From assembly GCA_964017125.1 (NCBI GenBank), contig OZ024911.1, forward strand, positions 42,967,339 to 43,031,338: 64,000 nt of DNA, written 5' to 3'. The notes under the pieces are model-generated. The model did not search any database. It had not been told where the DNA came from and was given only the letters and a program-made list of their open reading frames with translations. Shown here in pieces: positions 1 to 10,950 of this stretch. Position numbers and translations under genes: made by a program. Each line of letters opens with the position of its first letter. Within the stretch, counting starts at the first letter, position 1. The DNA is from Flabesymbios commensalis. Taxonomy: Eukaryota; Annelida; Polychaeta; Terebellida; Flabelligeridae.

Positions 1-11
1 TAGGACAAATA

Positions 12-50
12 AGTTACCCCAGCAGACCTGCTGGAGTAGCTGGGGTAACT
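12..50. repeat. 12-bp perfect inverted repeat (agttaccccagc)
   Basis: The arms 12-23 and 39-50 are perfect reverse complements around a 15-nt loop. The CTGGGGTAACT core matches the ends of the TIR element at 1432-2443, so this may be the solo end of a related element. Confidence 0.6.
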
Positions 51-418
51 GGGTAATATACCAGTTAAAGCTGCATAACTGTTTTGTTTATTTCGACAGA
101 AATAACCTAAAATGTCCAAAACACTCATTCATATATTTTGAAGGTTTTATAAATGCACAAAATCGATGTAAATGTAGCTGGATTAGATCACAACGCGATA
201 CACCATCAAGTTATATGGTGTGGTAAATCCTGTGTACAATGTGTAGGCCTACGTAATAGTGGTTACTGTAATTATGGGCCAATATAATGTTGCATTGGAC
301 CAACATCAAACCCCTTAATAACGAACACGAGACGTTGAGCAGCATTGGTCTAACGTTGGGACGATGGGCCTGTCTCAAGACCGTTGGTGTCTCAAGACTA
401 GGTCAACCCCTATAATAA

Positions 419-522
419 CCCAGCAAGCACGAGTCACCAACCCATTGATGGCTCAATGTTGGTCCAGCTTCTACGACGCTTTTCCAACATTGACCCATCA
501 ATAATGTCTCTTGCTTCCTGGG
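419..522. mobile_element. CCCAGCAAAC-type MITE, diverged copy
   Basis: Starts CCCAGCAAGCACGAG and ends CTCTTGCTTCCTGGG, with the recurrent words CAATGTTGG and CCAACATTG inside. It belongs to the same small family as the clean copy at 52621-52729. The 300-418 stretch just before it contains similar words and may be a second, more decayed copy. Confidence 0.6.
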
Positions 523-1431
523 AACTCAGCTACCGGTACAGTAAAGGCTGGGATTTTCACAATCATTTTATTTTACCGTATTTCACAATTTATATCACTG
601 CATGTGATACCAACGATAAATAAAATAGTCTGATATATTCAAATAGCATTGTCAATATATTTTGAAATGCCTGTGAGGTATCGAATAAATAACTGCAAAT
701 TTATGTTCTTCAAACTCACGCAAAATCAAAATAATGAAAAATTTGGTTTACGTTCAACTCACTTTTAGGCGCGAATTTGAACAGGTCAGGTGAGAGCAGC
801 TCGATCAGTGGCGGGCCAAAGGCTCGGATGCTGGCCCACACTTAAAATAACTATACAAAGAGGATATTTCTATTTTTAAAGATACTGACATTCTCCACAA
901 AGGGTGCCAAATTAAACATGACATTATATGCATGTCTCACCCATATTACACAAAGTAACAAATCATAGATGAGCCTGAATGACATGACAAAATAAACTGT
1001 GTAGGCCTACTGTGAAAAGTACCTATCATCAGTTCCAAAATAAGAATAATTTTGAACGTGTTCCATTCTTTACAATGATGCCCGTTATCTGACACTTGGT
1101 ACTTTTAATGTCCTGTTTATACAGACAGTGTCTTCCCCCGCTGTGATCAGGTTTGTTATGGTGGGGCAACATTGTTGACAAATTGTCAAACTTAAAAGCT
1201 TAATAACTCAATAACCAGAAGAGTAAAATAAAAAATAAAACACCATTTGTTATGATTTTCTCTCTAGAATAAAATAAGAAAAACATTTTGCAGCTTTGAG
1301 AAAAAACAAAAAAAACGAAAATATAAAAAAATCACCATGGATTACATCTGTCATTATAAAATCGTTTATTAAAATTAGCGAGATAAAATGTATACAAATC
1401 TATGTAAATGTCCTTTAGAATCAGATCAGTA
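523..1431. other. AT-rich stretch, nothing recognised
   Basis: No open frame, RNA gene or clear terminal repeat was found. It is AT-rich, with scattered short words seen elsewhere (taggcctac at 1002-1010). Confidence 0.5.
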
Positions 1432-2443
1432 CCGTCAACTGGGGTAACTTTGAACGTGGGGGTGAGTGTAAATTTGAACACCAATTTTGCAAAAGATGAA
1501 ATTCTACTTTCTGTCAACACCGAGCTGGCTAATACAATGAAGTATAGGGGGGCTCTTATATCACCTTGTTTTCACCGAGTGACGTCACTGCGTTTCACAG
1601 AATAAAGTTTAGGGGAGGGGGGTGTTATATAACCTTGTTTTCACCGAGTGCCGTCACTGCGTTTCACAGAATATTTATCTAATAACAAATATATTCAAAT
1701 AGGCCTACATTATAACCCTAGATTTAATTATTTTGCATTAAATTAACCATGATCAGCCTTTCGAGCACCTTCGCAACGGATTTACAAATGGCGGCCATTT
1801 TGGTACAGCATTATCAATGCCGCAAAGTTTTGATTTTACATGAGTAGGTACAGTGCATGCTCAATATATTGCTTCTTTGGTGACAAAATGTAGGGCATAT
1901 AGGCTCTTGTGACAGTGTGTATATAGTATTTGTCTCCAATTCATCGAAGGGCAATTGACCAATAAGCTACTACTATATATCCAACAACATGGTGGTTTAA
2001 TTTTTTTGAAGTGAAAAGTAATTGTGTTATTTTGATGTTAAAAGTCGATAACTTTTATTTTAGTGTTCAAAGTTACCCCCTAGCCTTCATATGTATTTCA
2101 TTCCCTCCAAAATAAGAAAAATAATCAAAATATAAATCCATCTGTAAGGTGTCATTATTTTGTATTTTAATGAGTCAGATGTATTAAAAATAATCACATA
2201 TAGAACAAACCACTTACTTCGGTGGTCAAAGTTACCCCTCACTAGGGGAAACATTGAACACAATATAATTTGTTGAAAAATTACCTGTTAGCTACAGATA
2301 TCAAATCTTTCACACTTAGATACAAAAAGGCACATTTCTTCCCCCAATTTCTGTGCAGGTGAATTTCTTGAATATTCCAACTTTTTCTGGCAATTTATGA
2401 ATAACTCCTAAAAGTGTTCAAATTAAGTTACCCCAGTTGATGG
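1432..2443. mobile_element. 1.0-kb TIR DNA element, TA-flanked (mariner-like, non-autonomous)
   Basis: The left end CCGTCAACTGGGGTAAC and the right end GTTACCCCAGTTGATGG are inverted copies, and both are directly flanked by TA. Similarity continues inward with TTTGAAC / GTTCAAA. Further internal copies of the GTTACCCC word occur near 2070 and 2234. There is no transposase frame. TA duplication suggests the Tc1/mariner/pogo group, but the family is not identified. Confidence 0.75.
1547..1672. repeat. Tandem duplication of about 70 bp inside the TIR element
   Basis: Two adjacent near-identical units share the words CCTTGTTTTCACCGAGTG and GTCACTGCGTTTCACAGAAT, each led by a G-rich run. The first unit contains a perfect TGACGTCA (1580-1587); the second has lost it. 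Confidence 0.75.
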
Positions 2444-2639
2444 TACAGGTCTATCGAGACTAAAAATTAACTTTAAAACATAGGGGGCCTACAATTATAT
2501 TCTAAGACGTACCGGATACTATATTTATAGCTGAAAAACATTACTACTCTCATCTATTTCTAAGATATATATATTTAAAACAAACTTGGCTGGGCCACTA
2601 TATGTACCGGTACAATTTTAAATAAAAAGAAAAAAGGAT

Positions 2640-2955
2640 ATTCGCAGATAATATTAAAATAGCTGGCAATATAACAAGCAATATTTTTAATATTGTAAAC
2701 CATTTAGAAAACTATTTTATTAATATTGAACAAGACATTTCTAGCAACTCAACCATGCAAAATTGCGTTCAAATAAATTTACAAAATATCTTAAAAATCC
2801 TACAAACAAACGTTTGGTTTTTTAAAAGGTTAGGCCTACCGAAGCCTGTGTGAGCAAACTTATTGACAGTTTAAAGCCTGAAACAAGTGCTGGACCAGAC
2901 AACATTAGTAACAATTTAATAAATATAATAAAACAAGACAATTGGCCTCTTTGAC
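2640..2955 (+). pseudogene. LINE reverse transcriptase N-terminal fragment
   Basis: One frame reads NHLENYFINIEQDISSNS near 2691-2744. After a frame change, LIDSLKPETSAGPDNIS follows near 2857-2910. The second string is the usual non-LTR RT entry motif (LK---S-GPD-I). The fragment has a frameshift and ends before the catalytic domain. A poly-C run (2977-2988) follows shortly after. It is too short to assign to a clade. Confidence 0.5.
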
Positions 2956-2999
2956 CATAATAATTCAATCAACTCCCCCCCCCCCCCCTCAGGAGAGTA

Positions 3000-3700
3000 A
3001 CGTTTGATGAACGTTTATTAAACTCCAAACCTATACAACCAACCAATAGCTGCTAACAAAAACTGTTTCGTACGAACTTTATTATTTGAAGACGTTCTAC
3101 AAACAGTTTAACACAAACGTTCGTTAACAGTGTTGAAATAGAGAAACATGCTTACCAAGAAAAACGGTTTGCTAGCAAACATTCTCCTAGCTATTTGACA
3201 CAAACATTTGTCAAACAGTTGTAATGGAATTTATGTAAACCAAAAGTGAACCGTTTTCTGCCAAACGTTCTGTTAACTGTTTTACACAAACGTTAGTAAC
3301 ACTTCCGAGAGAGTTTGCATACTAACTCCAAACCCATAATCAACCAAAAACAAACAGTTTTCTTACAAACAGTCAGCTAACCAGGCTTATCATGAACGTT
3401 TTAGAAAATATTGGACTCAAACGTTTTTAATGTTAAATGGAGTAACCGGTTTCTACCAAACGTTCTGCAAACTCATTCACCCAAACAGATGTGAAACAGT
3501 TGCAATGAAATGTATTTAAGACAAAAAGTGAACCGTTTTATGCCAAACGTTTTGTTAACTCATTTAAGAAAATGTTAGTTAACACTTCCGAGAGAGTTTG
3601 CATTCTAATTTCAAACCTATAATCAACCAAAAAGAAACTGTTTTCTTACGAACAGTAAACTAACCTAACTTATCATGACCGTTTTTTAAATGTAGTAAAT
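3000..3700. repeat. Tandem repeat of about 290 bp rich in AAACGTT words
   Basis: The block that starts near 3240 (AAAAGTGAACCGTTTT, CACTTCCGAGAGAGTTTGCA, AACCATAATCAACC-like) recurs near 3527 in the same order, a period of about 287 bp. A more decayed unit precedes it from about 3000. The words CAAACGTT, GAACGTTT and AACAGTT recur many times on both strands. No coding frame was seen. Confidence 0.7.
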
Positions 3701-4054
3701 GTCCAAACCTTTAATGGCGGGATTTTCCTATGACTAGCTTATAAACAAAATATAGTAAGTGAGTACATGTATCCTTTTATTGGATTTATAAAATAAAATA
3801 TTGATAAGGCCAGACCTAATTGATGTTATGGATGATGGATTCTCACCAGAAAATATGAAGCAAGCAAAATTGTTCTGTTTTTTTGTTAAACAAATTTTTT
3901 TCCGCGAAAACGTAGGAATATAATTTGAATTAGCAATGCAAAATTAAATGGATTTCCGAATAAAATGCAGCTTGGAAACAATTTTTTAGAAAACAATTTC
4001 AACTATGCGGAACATTAAGCACTGAATCTATCATCCATAAAATCAACTTGGTCA
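3701..4054. other. AT-rich stretch, nothing recognised
   Basis: No feature could be supported between the AAACGTT repeat and the MITE at 4055. Confidence 0.4.
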
Positions 4055-4284
4055 GGGCCCCGTTTTATCAAGCTGAAAAGATACGAGCTCGTATTAATAG
4101 CTCATTTGCATATGAGGATCGTTAAGATTCAACGAGTGGGTCAGAGTGCTCGTATCCTCTCTATACATGTTAAAGAGGGAGATTTACGAGGAAAATCAAC
4201 GAGGATTTATATTCTCGTAAGTGGCAGGCCAAGGTCACGAGAATTACGAGATCTCGTATCTTTTCAGCTTGATAAAACGGGCCC
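4055..4284. mobile_element. 230-bp MITE with 30-bp TIRs (GGGCCC ends)
   Basis: The left end GGGCCCCGTTTTATCAAGCT and the right end AGCTTGATAAAACGGGCCC are inverted copies. The match continues through GAAAAGATACGAG on one side and CTCGTATCTTTTC on the other. Interior CTCGTA/TACGAG words repeat several times. No clear target duplication was found. The open frame across it is a chance one. Confidence 0.85.
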
Positions 4285-4959
4285 GCCTCATATAGTAAAT
4301 TTCTACCACAAGTTTCTCTAGCTTATGATTGTCAGGGTTCCAATTTTCCCTAGGCAGGCGCTGCTGAATTTGCTAATTTTGTCTTATTGTAGCATTCACA
4401 AAAAAATAAACCTCTCATATACGGTATTTTTATAATAGTATATAGGGGACCTATCTAGAGCAAGACCTTCAAATGAAAAAGTTCCCAGTAATCAAACACG
4501 GATAACGGTTGTTTCTGGGGAATAAAGGGTGCCTGCTAGTGACCATTAGCTTAAAAGTAGAAGTATTTCAAGTAAATGAAATGTGCAAATTGGACAAACA
4601 TCTCTAGTAATGTTAATAATGTATTACATTAGAAATGCGTCTCTAACTGGCCGATTTAAATGTTTACGTGATGATATTTTTATGTCACAACACATTTATC
4701 AGTCCGAGGGTGTGACAACAACAAATTATTGTCGGTAAATATCAGTTTTACCTCAGCATGACTAGTCGTTTTTGATCGGTTTTTTTAATCAAAATTTGAA
4801 AATGATTGGGTAATTGGACTCAAATTAAACAAATACGGGTAATTTTTATCCACTTGAAGTTGTGGGTCGCGATAGCGAGACACAATTTCAAGCAGGTGGA
4901 TATTTAAGTTATTTAATTTAGCGCTGTAAGGTTTAAGGCAATTGGAGAATATCTTCTTC
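4285..4959. other. AT-rich stretch with a decayed L-repeat scrap
   Basis: About 4684-4755 resembles the GTGTGACAACAACAAA part of the L-repeat copies further right. At 4848-4899 there is an imperfect hairpin (CCACTTGAAGTTGTG against CACAATTTCAAGCAGGTGG). Nothing else could be supported. Confidence 0.45.
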
Positions 4960-5311
4960 TAAAATCTATTTGCATAATGTTCACAGACCGTCAACATGCA
5001 CAATAAAAAACATAATTACAGTAGGCTATACGTATTACTGAAACATAACATTGTCTTTTAGCGTTTCTTCCCAGGAAGGTTACTTTGGGGTTTTCATCAA
5101 GACTGAGACTACTATAAACCAGGACAAACTTACTCAATCTCTTCAAATGAACGTAGAAACATTTATGTGAATATTTTAACGTGTTCATAACATATTCATC
5201 AATTTAAAGGTGTGAAAACAACACAATATAGTCAATAAATCACAATTTTATGACAATGAGATTTTGTTTTGTGTTGATATACGAAAGAGAAAAAGCATGT
5301 TGTAGCTACTA
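4960..5311 (+). repeat. L-repeat, copy 1
   Basis: Matches 9790-10077 and 10763-10860 in the same orientation: ACTGAAACATAACATTGTCT, CCCAGGAAG-TTACTTTGGG, CAAGACTGAGACTA, GTGTGAAAACAACA, CACAATTTTA-GACAATGAGA, TGTTGTAGCTA. The 4.1-kb foldback element starts directly at its right edge. Confidence 0.7.
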
Positions 5312-6290
5312 GTCTGGTGCGGTATGTCAGAAATATGCCTAAAATTAAAAGTTCTTGCCAAAATTGATTTTATTGTTTTTTTGACTTTATTAGGGGTCAA
5401 ATATGCCAGAAATATTGGGGTTCATTTTTTCCCGCCCCTCAATCTCGTTTTATGACACATTCAAAATGGCCGCCATCGAAATCACATATTTGGCTATAAC
5501 TTGGGCCCTAGCATAGCTAGAGTCACGATTTTGATGTCTATACCCATGTTTTTAGGTACGAGGAATCCAATAGTGCCCATGAAAAATGTGGATCTCTCTT
5601 AGATATTTTGAAATTAACGATAAAACACATTTTTGATACGTTTTCGGTCATTTTTTTTCGCGAATTTGAAAAAAAACTAAAATTCAAACATTGAGCGTTG
5701 TTTAGTGCGTATTATGATAAACAGTACATTGTTGATGGTTTCTGAATGATCGGTGTTCCGTTAATGGTCCCCAAATAGTTGACCAAAGTGACGTAAAGCG
5801 ATTGTAAAAACTGAACAATTTCAATTACGATGTTTGATGCATTTAGGTCATTTAAACATTTTACAACAGTCACAGAGGATAATTGATATTGACGGTAATG
5901 TGTCTTTTACAAAACACATTTGATAACTTTGAGAAGTGGGTGGGATGGGTCAATGTTATTTGAAATAAAATAAAATTGGCACACATTGTGCGCCAATTGT
6001 GCGTTTCAGCAATGTTTCATATTTGCTAAACAAATGACCAGAATTAATCTTGGTGGGTAATTATGGAGCATCCCATCCATCAAATTATTGGATTTTTATA
6101 TCTTGTTTTTCTTAAATCCATAAATGATGCAAAATAACAAATAAAAGGGGAACTTTTAAATCATCACAGCCTATAAGAGATATCAGTGTATAGATTCCAG
6201 CCATAATTTGAGGGGACAGGGCCATTACCATAGCTGGCATTTAAGAGGATCACAGCAAAAATTCAATGGCTTGGTTCATTTTCTTATGCG

Positions 6291-8211
6291 AAAGAAACAA
6301 GCAACTCACAACCACAAAGATGTATGCTCAGTAGTAGATAAATATTTTATCCGGTAAAAAAATGATAATGCCCGCGAGACACAACATCAAGTGGTTGAAA
6401 ATTTAGATAACCTGCGAGAAGTCATTCTAGAAAGGCAGAAGTCAAGATTGCTGAAAAAACTGATGAACACTTATACTAAGTACTATGTATGTACATTGTC
6501 ATCCAAACCAAGTTGCTTATAACTGGTTCCCGTTGAGTTGAGTTTTCTGCAGATTGATGCAAGTGACACAATCATCAAACCATGAGAGTAGCTCATGAAG
6601 TCAGAAGTTTGTAAGATGTCCCAATAATAGGCCTACATTTAGGACCGCTTTATTGGCAGTCCACAGATCACGTGTGAGTGATTACACAAGGGATGCTTCA
6701 TGACAAAAGAGTAATACGAAAACCACCTCGGGCCTATCATTTGGTGGAGTCGGCACTGGGTACTATGGTTAATGATGTCTCTCTCTCTCTGGGTTACTTC
6801 TACTCTTGGGAGCATACTCTAGAACGCCTTATCGTGACCAGAGGTCGTGTGTCTAAAATAAGTTGAGCTTGTACTAATTTCTCCAGGACAGGTGAATTCA
6901 CTTTCTTTCTGCACAGGATACACTAACAGGAGGGTCATTCCTCAACAGGTGCAATTTGAACCAAATAATATATTCTGGTCAAATACTGACAAATTCTGAA
7001 TCTAATACTGATGCATTAACTGAGTAATTGGTGATTTGAGGCTTAATTAGATCAAATATGTACTGCAACAGAGTAGTCCAAAAGTAATATTTTTTGTAAT
7101 GCCGCAATGCTATACACAACAGAATATGCTTGGGTATGTTTATTCACCGTCGGTGGAAGATTTTACTTTGTTGCAAATCAGTTTTAATATTGCTCAGTAA
7201 CTTTGTCGAAAATTGTGGCATATTTCTAATTGAAATAGGTTTTTTGAAAGCTTTTTACATGGGCTTATCGCAGATGATCAAATATCTTTACCACTTTTTG
7301 CTAGATAACATATCTATCTATTGAGCACACATACGAAAAAGCATTCAAGTGTACCTCTTGACAGTTGATTGGTTTCTGTGATGATGAAGCATCTTGTGTA
7401 ATATCTCTTAACTGGTCTGTGAAAGTAACATTGGCTTCACACGTAAACAGATTATATCCACATATATTGTTATTTTAAATAGCTTGTAAATTAACGTCAA
7501 CACACTAGTTTCAACTTGAACTCGACGAGGCCGCAACTGTGATTACCTAGTCACATTGAGAGGGAATATTTCTCTGAAAGACCCCTGCGAGATCAGCACG
7601 GTTCAAACCCGGGATGCGTGCATGAATGACGTGGCAGTCCGATATTCTATCGATGCGCTGCCTCTCCCTCTCTAAATTTGTACATCGAAAGCCTTGGAAG
7701 CATGAACGAATTTTGTATGTCAAGTGTACTAATCCTCTGGCCTAATCAGCTAATGATAATTCCATATTTACGGTGGCAACTATTCTTGTCTAAAAATCTA
7801 GAATGGGAAATGTTCACCTACATGAGCTACACCTTATGAGAGCCAACCACATGTCAATGGGAGACAAGACCTGCTTTATCAGATGGCCAAACCTCCCACC
7901 ATTAGAACAAAATGTGTGGGAAGTGAAATATGGCATGTTCATTCCTGTCAGATGTCTTAGTTCACCTGCACCAAGGGTTGTTATTGAGCTCAAGAAATAT
8001 TGATGCAAATAAGACTGCCGTAGTACCAGATATAGTTAAAATGCTCAGCGTTTCAGACGACTCCTGTACAAATACAACAGTGGGTTATATAACAATCAAA
8101 CCAGGTAGTGTGGCTTGTGTCATTGTGAACGACAGTCGGCCATTTTGAAAATAAAAAATTGTCAATATGTTAATATATAAATCAAAATCACTAAATTTAA
8201 ACCTAAACCTC
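6291..8211. other. Interior of the foldback element, no gene recognised
   Basis: Frames of 60-70 codons occur (for example 7803-8003 and its antisense), but none has a family signature, and their overlap on both strands argues for chance. A tRNA-like segment lies at about 7575-7672. Otherwise it is plain AT-rich sequence. Confidence 0.5.
7575..7672 (-). repeat. tRNA-like segment, probable SINE head
   Basis: Read on the minus strand: a box-A-like AGCGCATCGATAGAATA, then TCGGACTGCCACGTC (anticodon-arm-like), then a box-B-like GGGTTTGAACCG. Spacing and order suit a pol III tRNA promoter, but the acceptor stem does not close. It is better called a tRNA-derived SINE remnant than a tRNA gene. No tail was found. 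Confidence 0.4.
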
Positions 8212-9396
8212 ATTGTCTTTTCGATGAACCAAGCCATTGAATGCTTGTTGTAATCTGCTTAAATGTCAGCTGTGGTAACGCCCACGTCCTCCTCCAATCT
8301 AGTCCGCAATAACAGTTTGTATGTATACGCGATACAGAGACTCTAATCATTGCGCGGCAGGGCATCCTTGTTAGGTTACAGATTTATATATTAATTGGTA
8401 ATACTCGCTTTGCATCTCAGTAGAATATTGCCTTGACGCGGAGATTTAACTGTCAGTATTTAAATTAATTGTTTCATGAAATTGTTGATCTCAGAGTAGC
8501 CCCTGCATCTGGGAGAATATGGGATATCTCTCATGAGCTGTGGTGAATTAAAATCCCCTATTTTATTTTTTCTTGTGCATTGTTTAAGAATTTTAAAGAA
8601 ACAAATCTGAAAATCCAATAATTTTGCTGATGGGATGAATCACAATCGCAATGATCATGATGATTGATTCTGATCATTTGTTTGACAGCACATGAAACAT
8701 TGCTGAAACACACAATTTGCTCACAATTTTATATTCATTTTGTATTATTTTTTAAATTTCGATCGAACCTTAATCCCTTCTATCTACTTCTCAAAAAAGT
8801 GTGTACTTTTTTGCAAAAGACACACTAGTTTTATCAATTTTCCTATGTGACTGTTGCAAAATGTTTATTTGCAAATTAAGGAAATATACCAAACATCGTT
8901 ATTGAAGTTGCTCGGTTTCTACACTATCACTTATACGCCTTCTTGGTGGAATATTTAGGGTCCATCAACGAAACATCTACCATTCTGAAACCATCTGCAA
9001 TGTGCTGTTTATATTATAATACATTCCAAATAACGCTTCCAAAATAATTATTTGAAAATTTAAGTTTTTTCATATTTGCGACAAAAAATGACCGAGAACG
9101 CATGAAAAATGTGTTTTATATTTAATATCGAAATATCTACAAGACATACACATTTTGTATGAGCACTATTGGATTCCTCATACCCAAAAACATGGGCATA
9201 GACATCAAAATCGTGACTCTAGCTTTGCTAGAGGCCAAGTTATGGCCAAATATGTGATTTCGATGGCGGCCATTTTGAATGTGTTATAAAACGAGGTTGA
9301 GGGGCGGGAAAAATTGAACCCCAATATTTTTGGCTTATTTGACAATAAAATCAATTTTGGCAACAGAAATGGCCAAAATGACATACCGCACCAGAC

Positions 9397-9610
9397 TATA
9401 CGTGAAAACAACAAAATATTGTCATTAAATCACAATTTTAGGACAATGAGACTTTTTTTGTGTTGATATATGAGATAGAATCCAGTGTAAGCTCTGTCCT
9501 CCAGGGAAACATAATGTTGTAGCTATACGTCTGTTTGACGTGATTCGTGCTAAATAGACGTGGGTTTAACATCTGATTTCCTTAATGTCTGCGAAGGCCG
9601 CGAACAATAG
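9397..9610 (+). repeat. L-repeat, copy 2 (right-hand part)
   Basis: Begins inside GTGAAAACAACAAAATATTG directly after the foldback element. It runs through CACAATTTTAGGACAATGAG, AATCCAGTGTAAG, GTCCTCCAGGGAAA, CGTCTGTTTGACGTGATTC and AATAGACGTGGGTTTA to GCGAACAATAG. The same order occurs at 10763-10950. Confidence 0.75.
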
Positions 9611-9789
9611 ATAACAACAAATTATACTATGAAGTTTTCTACAGTACACGTGTTCAAGTATCATTTGAATCAAGATCATTAGAAGCACTTAAACCTGGAT
9701 CAGATTCACTGCTCAAATTATCTAGTGCTTCTTTGTAGTCCACTGATGTAGTTTCCTGATCTCTTTCCGAGACCACATAGGCTATCTTC

Positions 9790-10077
9790 TCTTCAATTTA
9801 AAATTTGCATAATGAAAGTCTACATGCACAACAAAAACATATTCACAGTGTAAGTTGTACTGAAACATAACATTGTCTTTCAGAGTTTCTCCCCAGGAAG
9901 ATTACTTTGGGTTTTTCTTCAAGACTGAGACTAGCCTACTATAAACCAAGACAAACTTTCTCAATCCATTCAAATGAAAATAGAAAAATTTACATGAATA
10001 TGTTTAAGTGTTCACAACATATTAATCAGTCTGAAGGTGTGACAAAAACAAAATATTGTCATTAAATTACAATTTTA
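9790..10077 (+). repeat. L-repeat, copy 3 left part
   Basis: Matches copy 1 (4960-5260) from ATTTGCATAATG to ATTACAATTTTA. It is cut at 10077 by the 685-bp insert and resumes at 10763. The stretch 9611-9789 between copies 2 and 3 holds nothing recognised. Confidence 0.7.
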
Positions 10078-10762
10078 AATAGTATAGTAGTAGTAAATCA
10101 TTACTTTACGTCACTTTTCGTTACAAATAATATTTTAAGTGACAGTGTAATACGATAAAAACGTTGTAATTAATGAGATGAATGATGTACAGATGATGAT
10201 GTGAGGGTGGGGGTGATAGGACATGGTGGGTTATTGAGCGTTTTCCCTCGGTCACCCGATAAGGGGTTCTGGGCATGTCTATGGAATCTACCCCCAGACA
10301 TGCCCAGATGGCCGGAGACTTCGCTGTGCAATTTAATGCTGAAACTTCGTGGCATTTCGCCCAGCTCCGCTATCCTCGGGTCGGATAGTCCCCAGAGTAG
10401 CAATAGCTAAAGGTTATTAACTCCATTCATCCCAAGTAAGACACATAATGTCTAACACTCTATTGCCAGTTGTTTTAAGGCTACCACAGCCAACATCAGT
10501 GCCTGCGCTGCTGACAGCACATGCACTGATACGGGAGTTGCATTAGCACCGTTGTTGAATGGAGGAGCCAGGGTACGCCACTGGCAATCCGCCCGAAGAT
10601 TATGGCCAGACTTGTGGAGGCTGCAACTTCCCTTTGATGATTGCTGTAGACTAGTGCTTCAGTACCATGCTGTAAAGCATGCGACAGACGGAACAGATCC
10701 CTGTGACCCTCTCCGGATGGGGGCAAAAAGTACTACTACTAGCAATCATTCCAGTACCCCAC
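10078..10762. mobile_element. 685-bp GC-rich insert with 9-bp target duplication
   Basis: It splits L-repeat copy 3. The flanks 10069-10077 and 10763-10771 are the same 9 bases (acaatttta), which occur once in the uninterrupted copy near 9432. The insert is clearly richer in GC than its surroundings and has open frames of 70-90 codons on both strands, none recognised. It contains the hairpin at 10268-10308 and TAGTAGTA / TACTACTACTA words near its two ends. It could be a truncated LINE, a SINE-like sequence or a DNA element. Confidence 0.65.
10268..10308. repeat. 13-bp perfect inverted repeat
   Basis: The arms TCTGGGCATGTCT (10268-10280) and AGACATGCCCAGA (10296-10308) flank a 15-nt loop. 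It lies within the GC-rich insert and would form a stable stem in RNA. It is not a rho-independent terminator, as no U tract follows. Confidence 0.7.
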
Positions 10763-10950
10763 ACAATTTTAGGACAATGAGACAACTTTGTTTAGTTTTG
10801 ATATATGAAAGAAATCCAGTGTAAGATATGTCCTCCAGGGAAAAATCATGTTGTAGCTACGTACGTCTGTTTGACGTGATTCATGATCAATAGACGTGGG
10901 TTTAGCATCTGATTTTCATAAGATCTGCGAAAGCAGTGAACAATAGAACA
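10763..10950 (+). repeat. L-repeat, copy 3 right part
   Basis: Continues copy 3 after the insert (ACAATTTTAGGACAATGAGA, TCCAGTGTAAG, TGTCCTCCAGGGAAA, CGTCTGTTTGACGTGATTC, GTGAACAATAG), matching copy 2 in order and strand. Confidence 0.75.

Larger units (their letters stand above)
5312..9396. mobile_element. 4.1-kb foldback DNA element with arms of about 1 kb, TA-flanked
   Basis: The ends are GTCTGGTGCGGTATGTCA on the left and the reverse complement CATACCGCACCAGAC on the right, each flanked by TA. The inverted match continues for about a kilobase with many differences. Paired landmarks are AAAATGGCCGCCATCGAAAT (5463) with its complement at 9258-9277, TTTCAGCAATGTTTCAT (6004) with its complement near 8692-8708, and AATGGCTTGGTTCAT (6266) with its complement near 8224-8241. 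The left arm is about 5312-6290 and the right arm about 8212-9396. The 1.9-kb interior has no recognisable transposase. TA flanks suggest a Tc1/mariner-type mover, but the family is unknown. Arm divergence says the element is old. Confidence 0.85.

Noticed and set aside
1580-1587. Perfect CRE (TGACGTCA) as a promoter element
   Set aside because: It lies in a tandem duplication inside a transposable element with no gene nearby, and the sister unit lacks it.
7575-7672. Functional tRNA gene
   Set aside because: Box A and box B are recognisable, but no acceptor stem closes and the anticodon arm is poor.
7803-8148. Short frames in the foldback interior as accessory genes
   Set aside because: Three overlapping frames on both strands, none with motifs.
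10268-10308. snRNA or rho-independent terminator
   Set aside because: The stem is strong, but the sequence does not match U1-U6 features as I know them, and there is no U tract.
10170-10824. Host gene in the GC-rich block
   Set aside because: Frames overlap on both strands, no splice-consistent exons, and a 9-bp duplication shows that the block is an insert.
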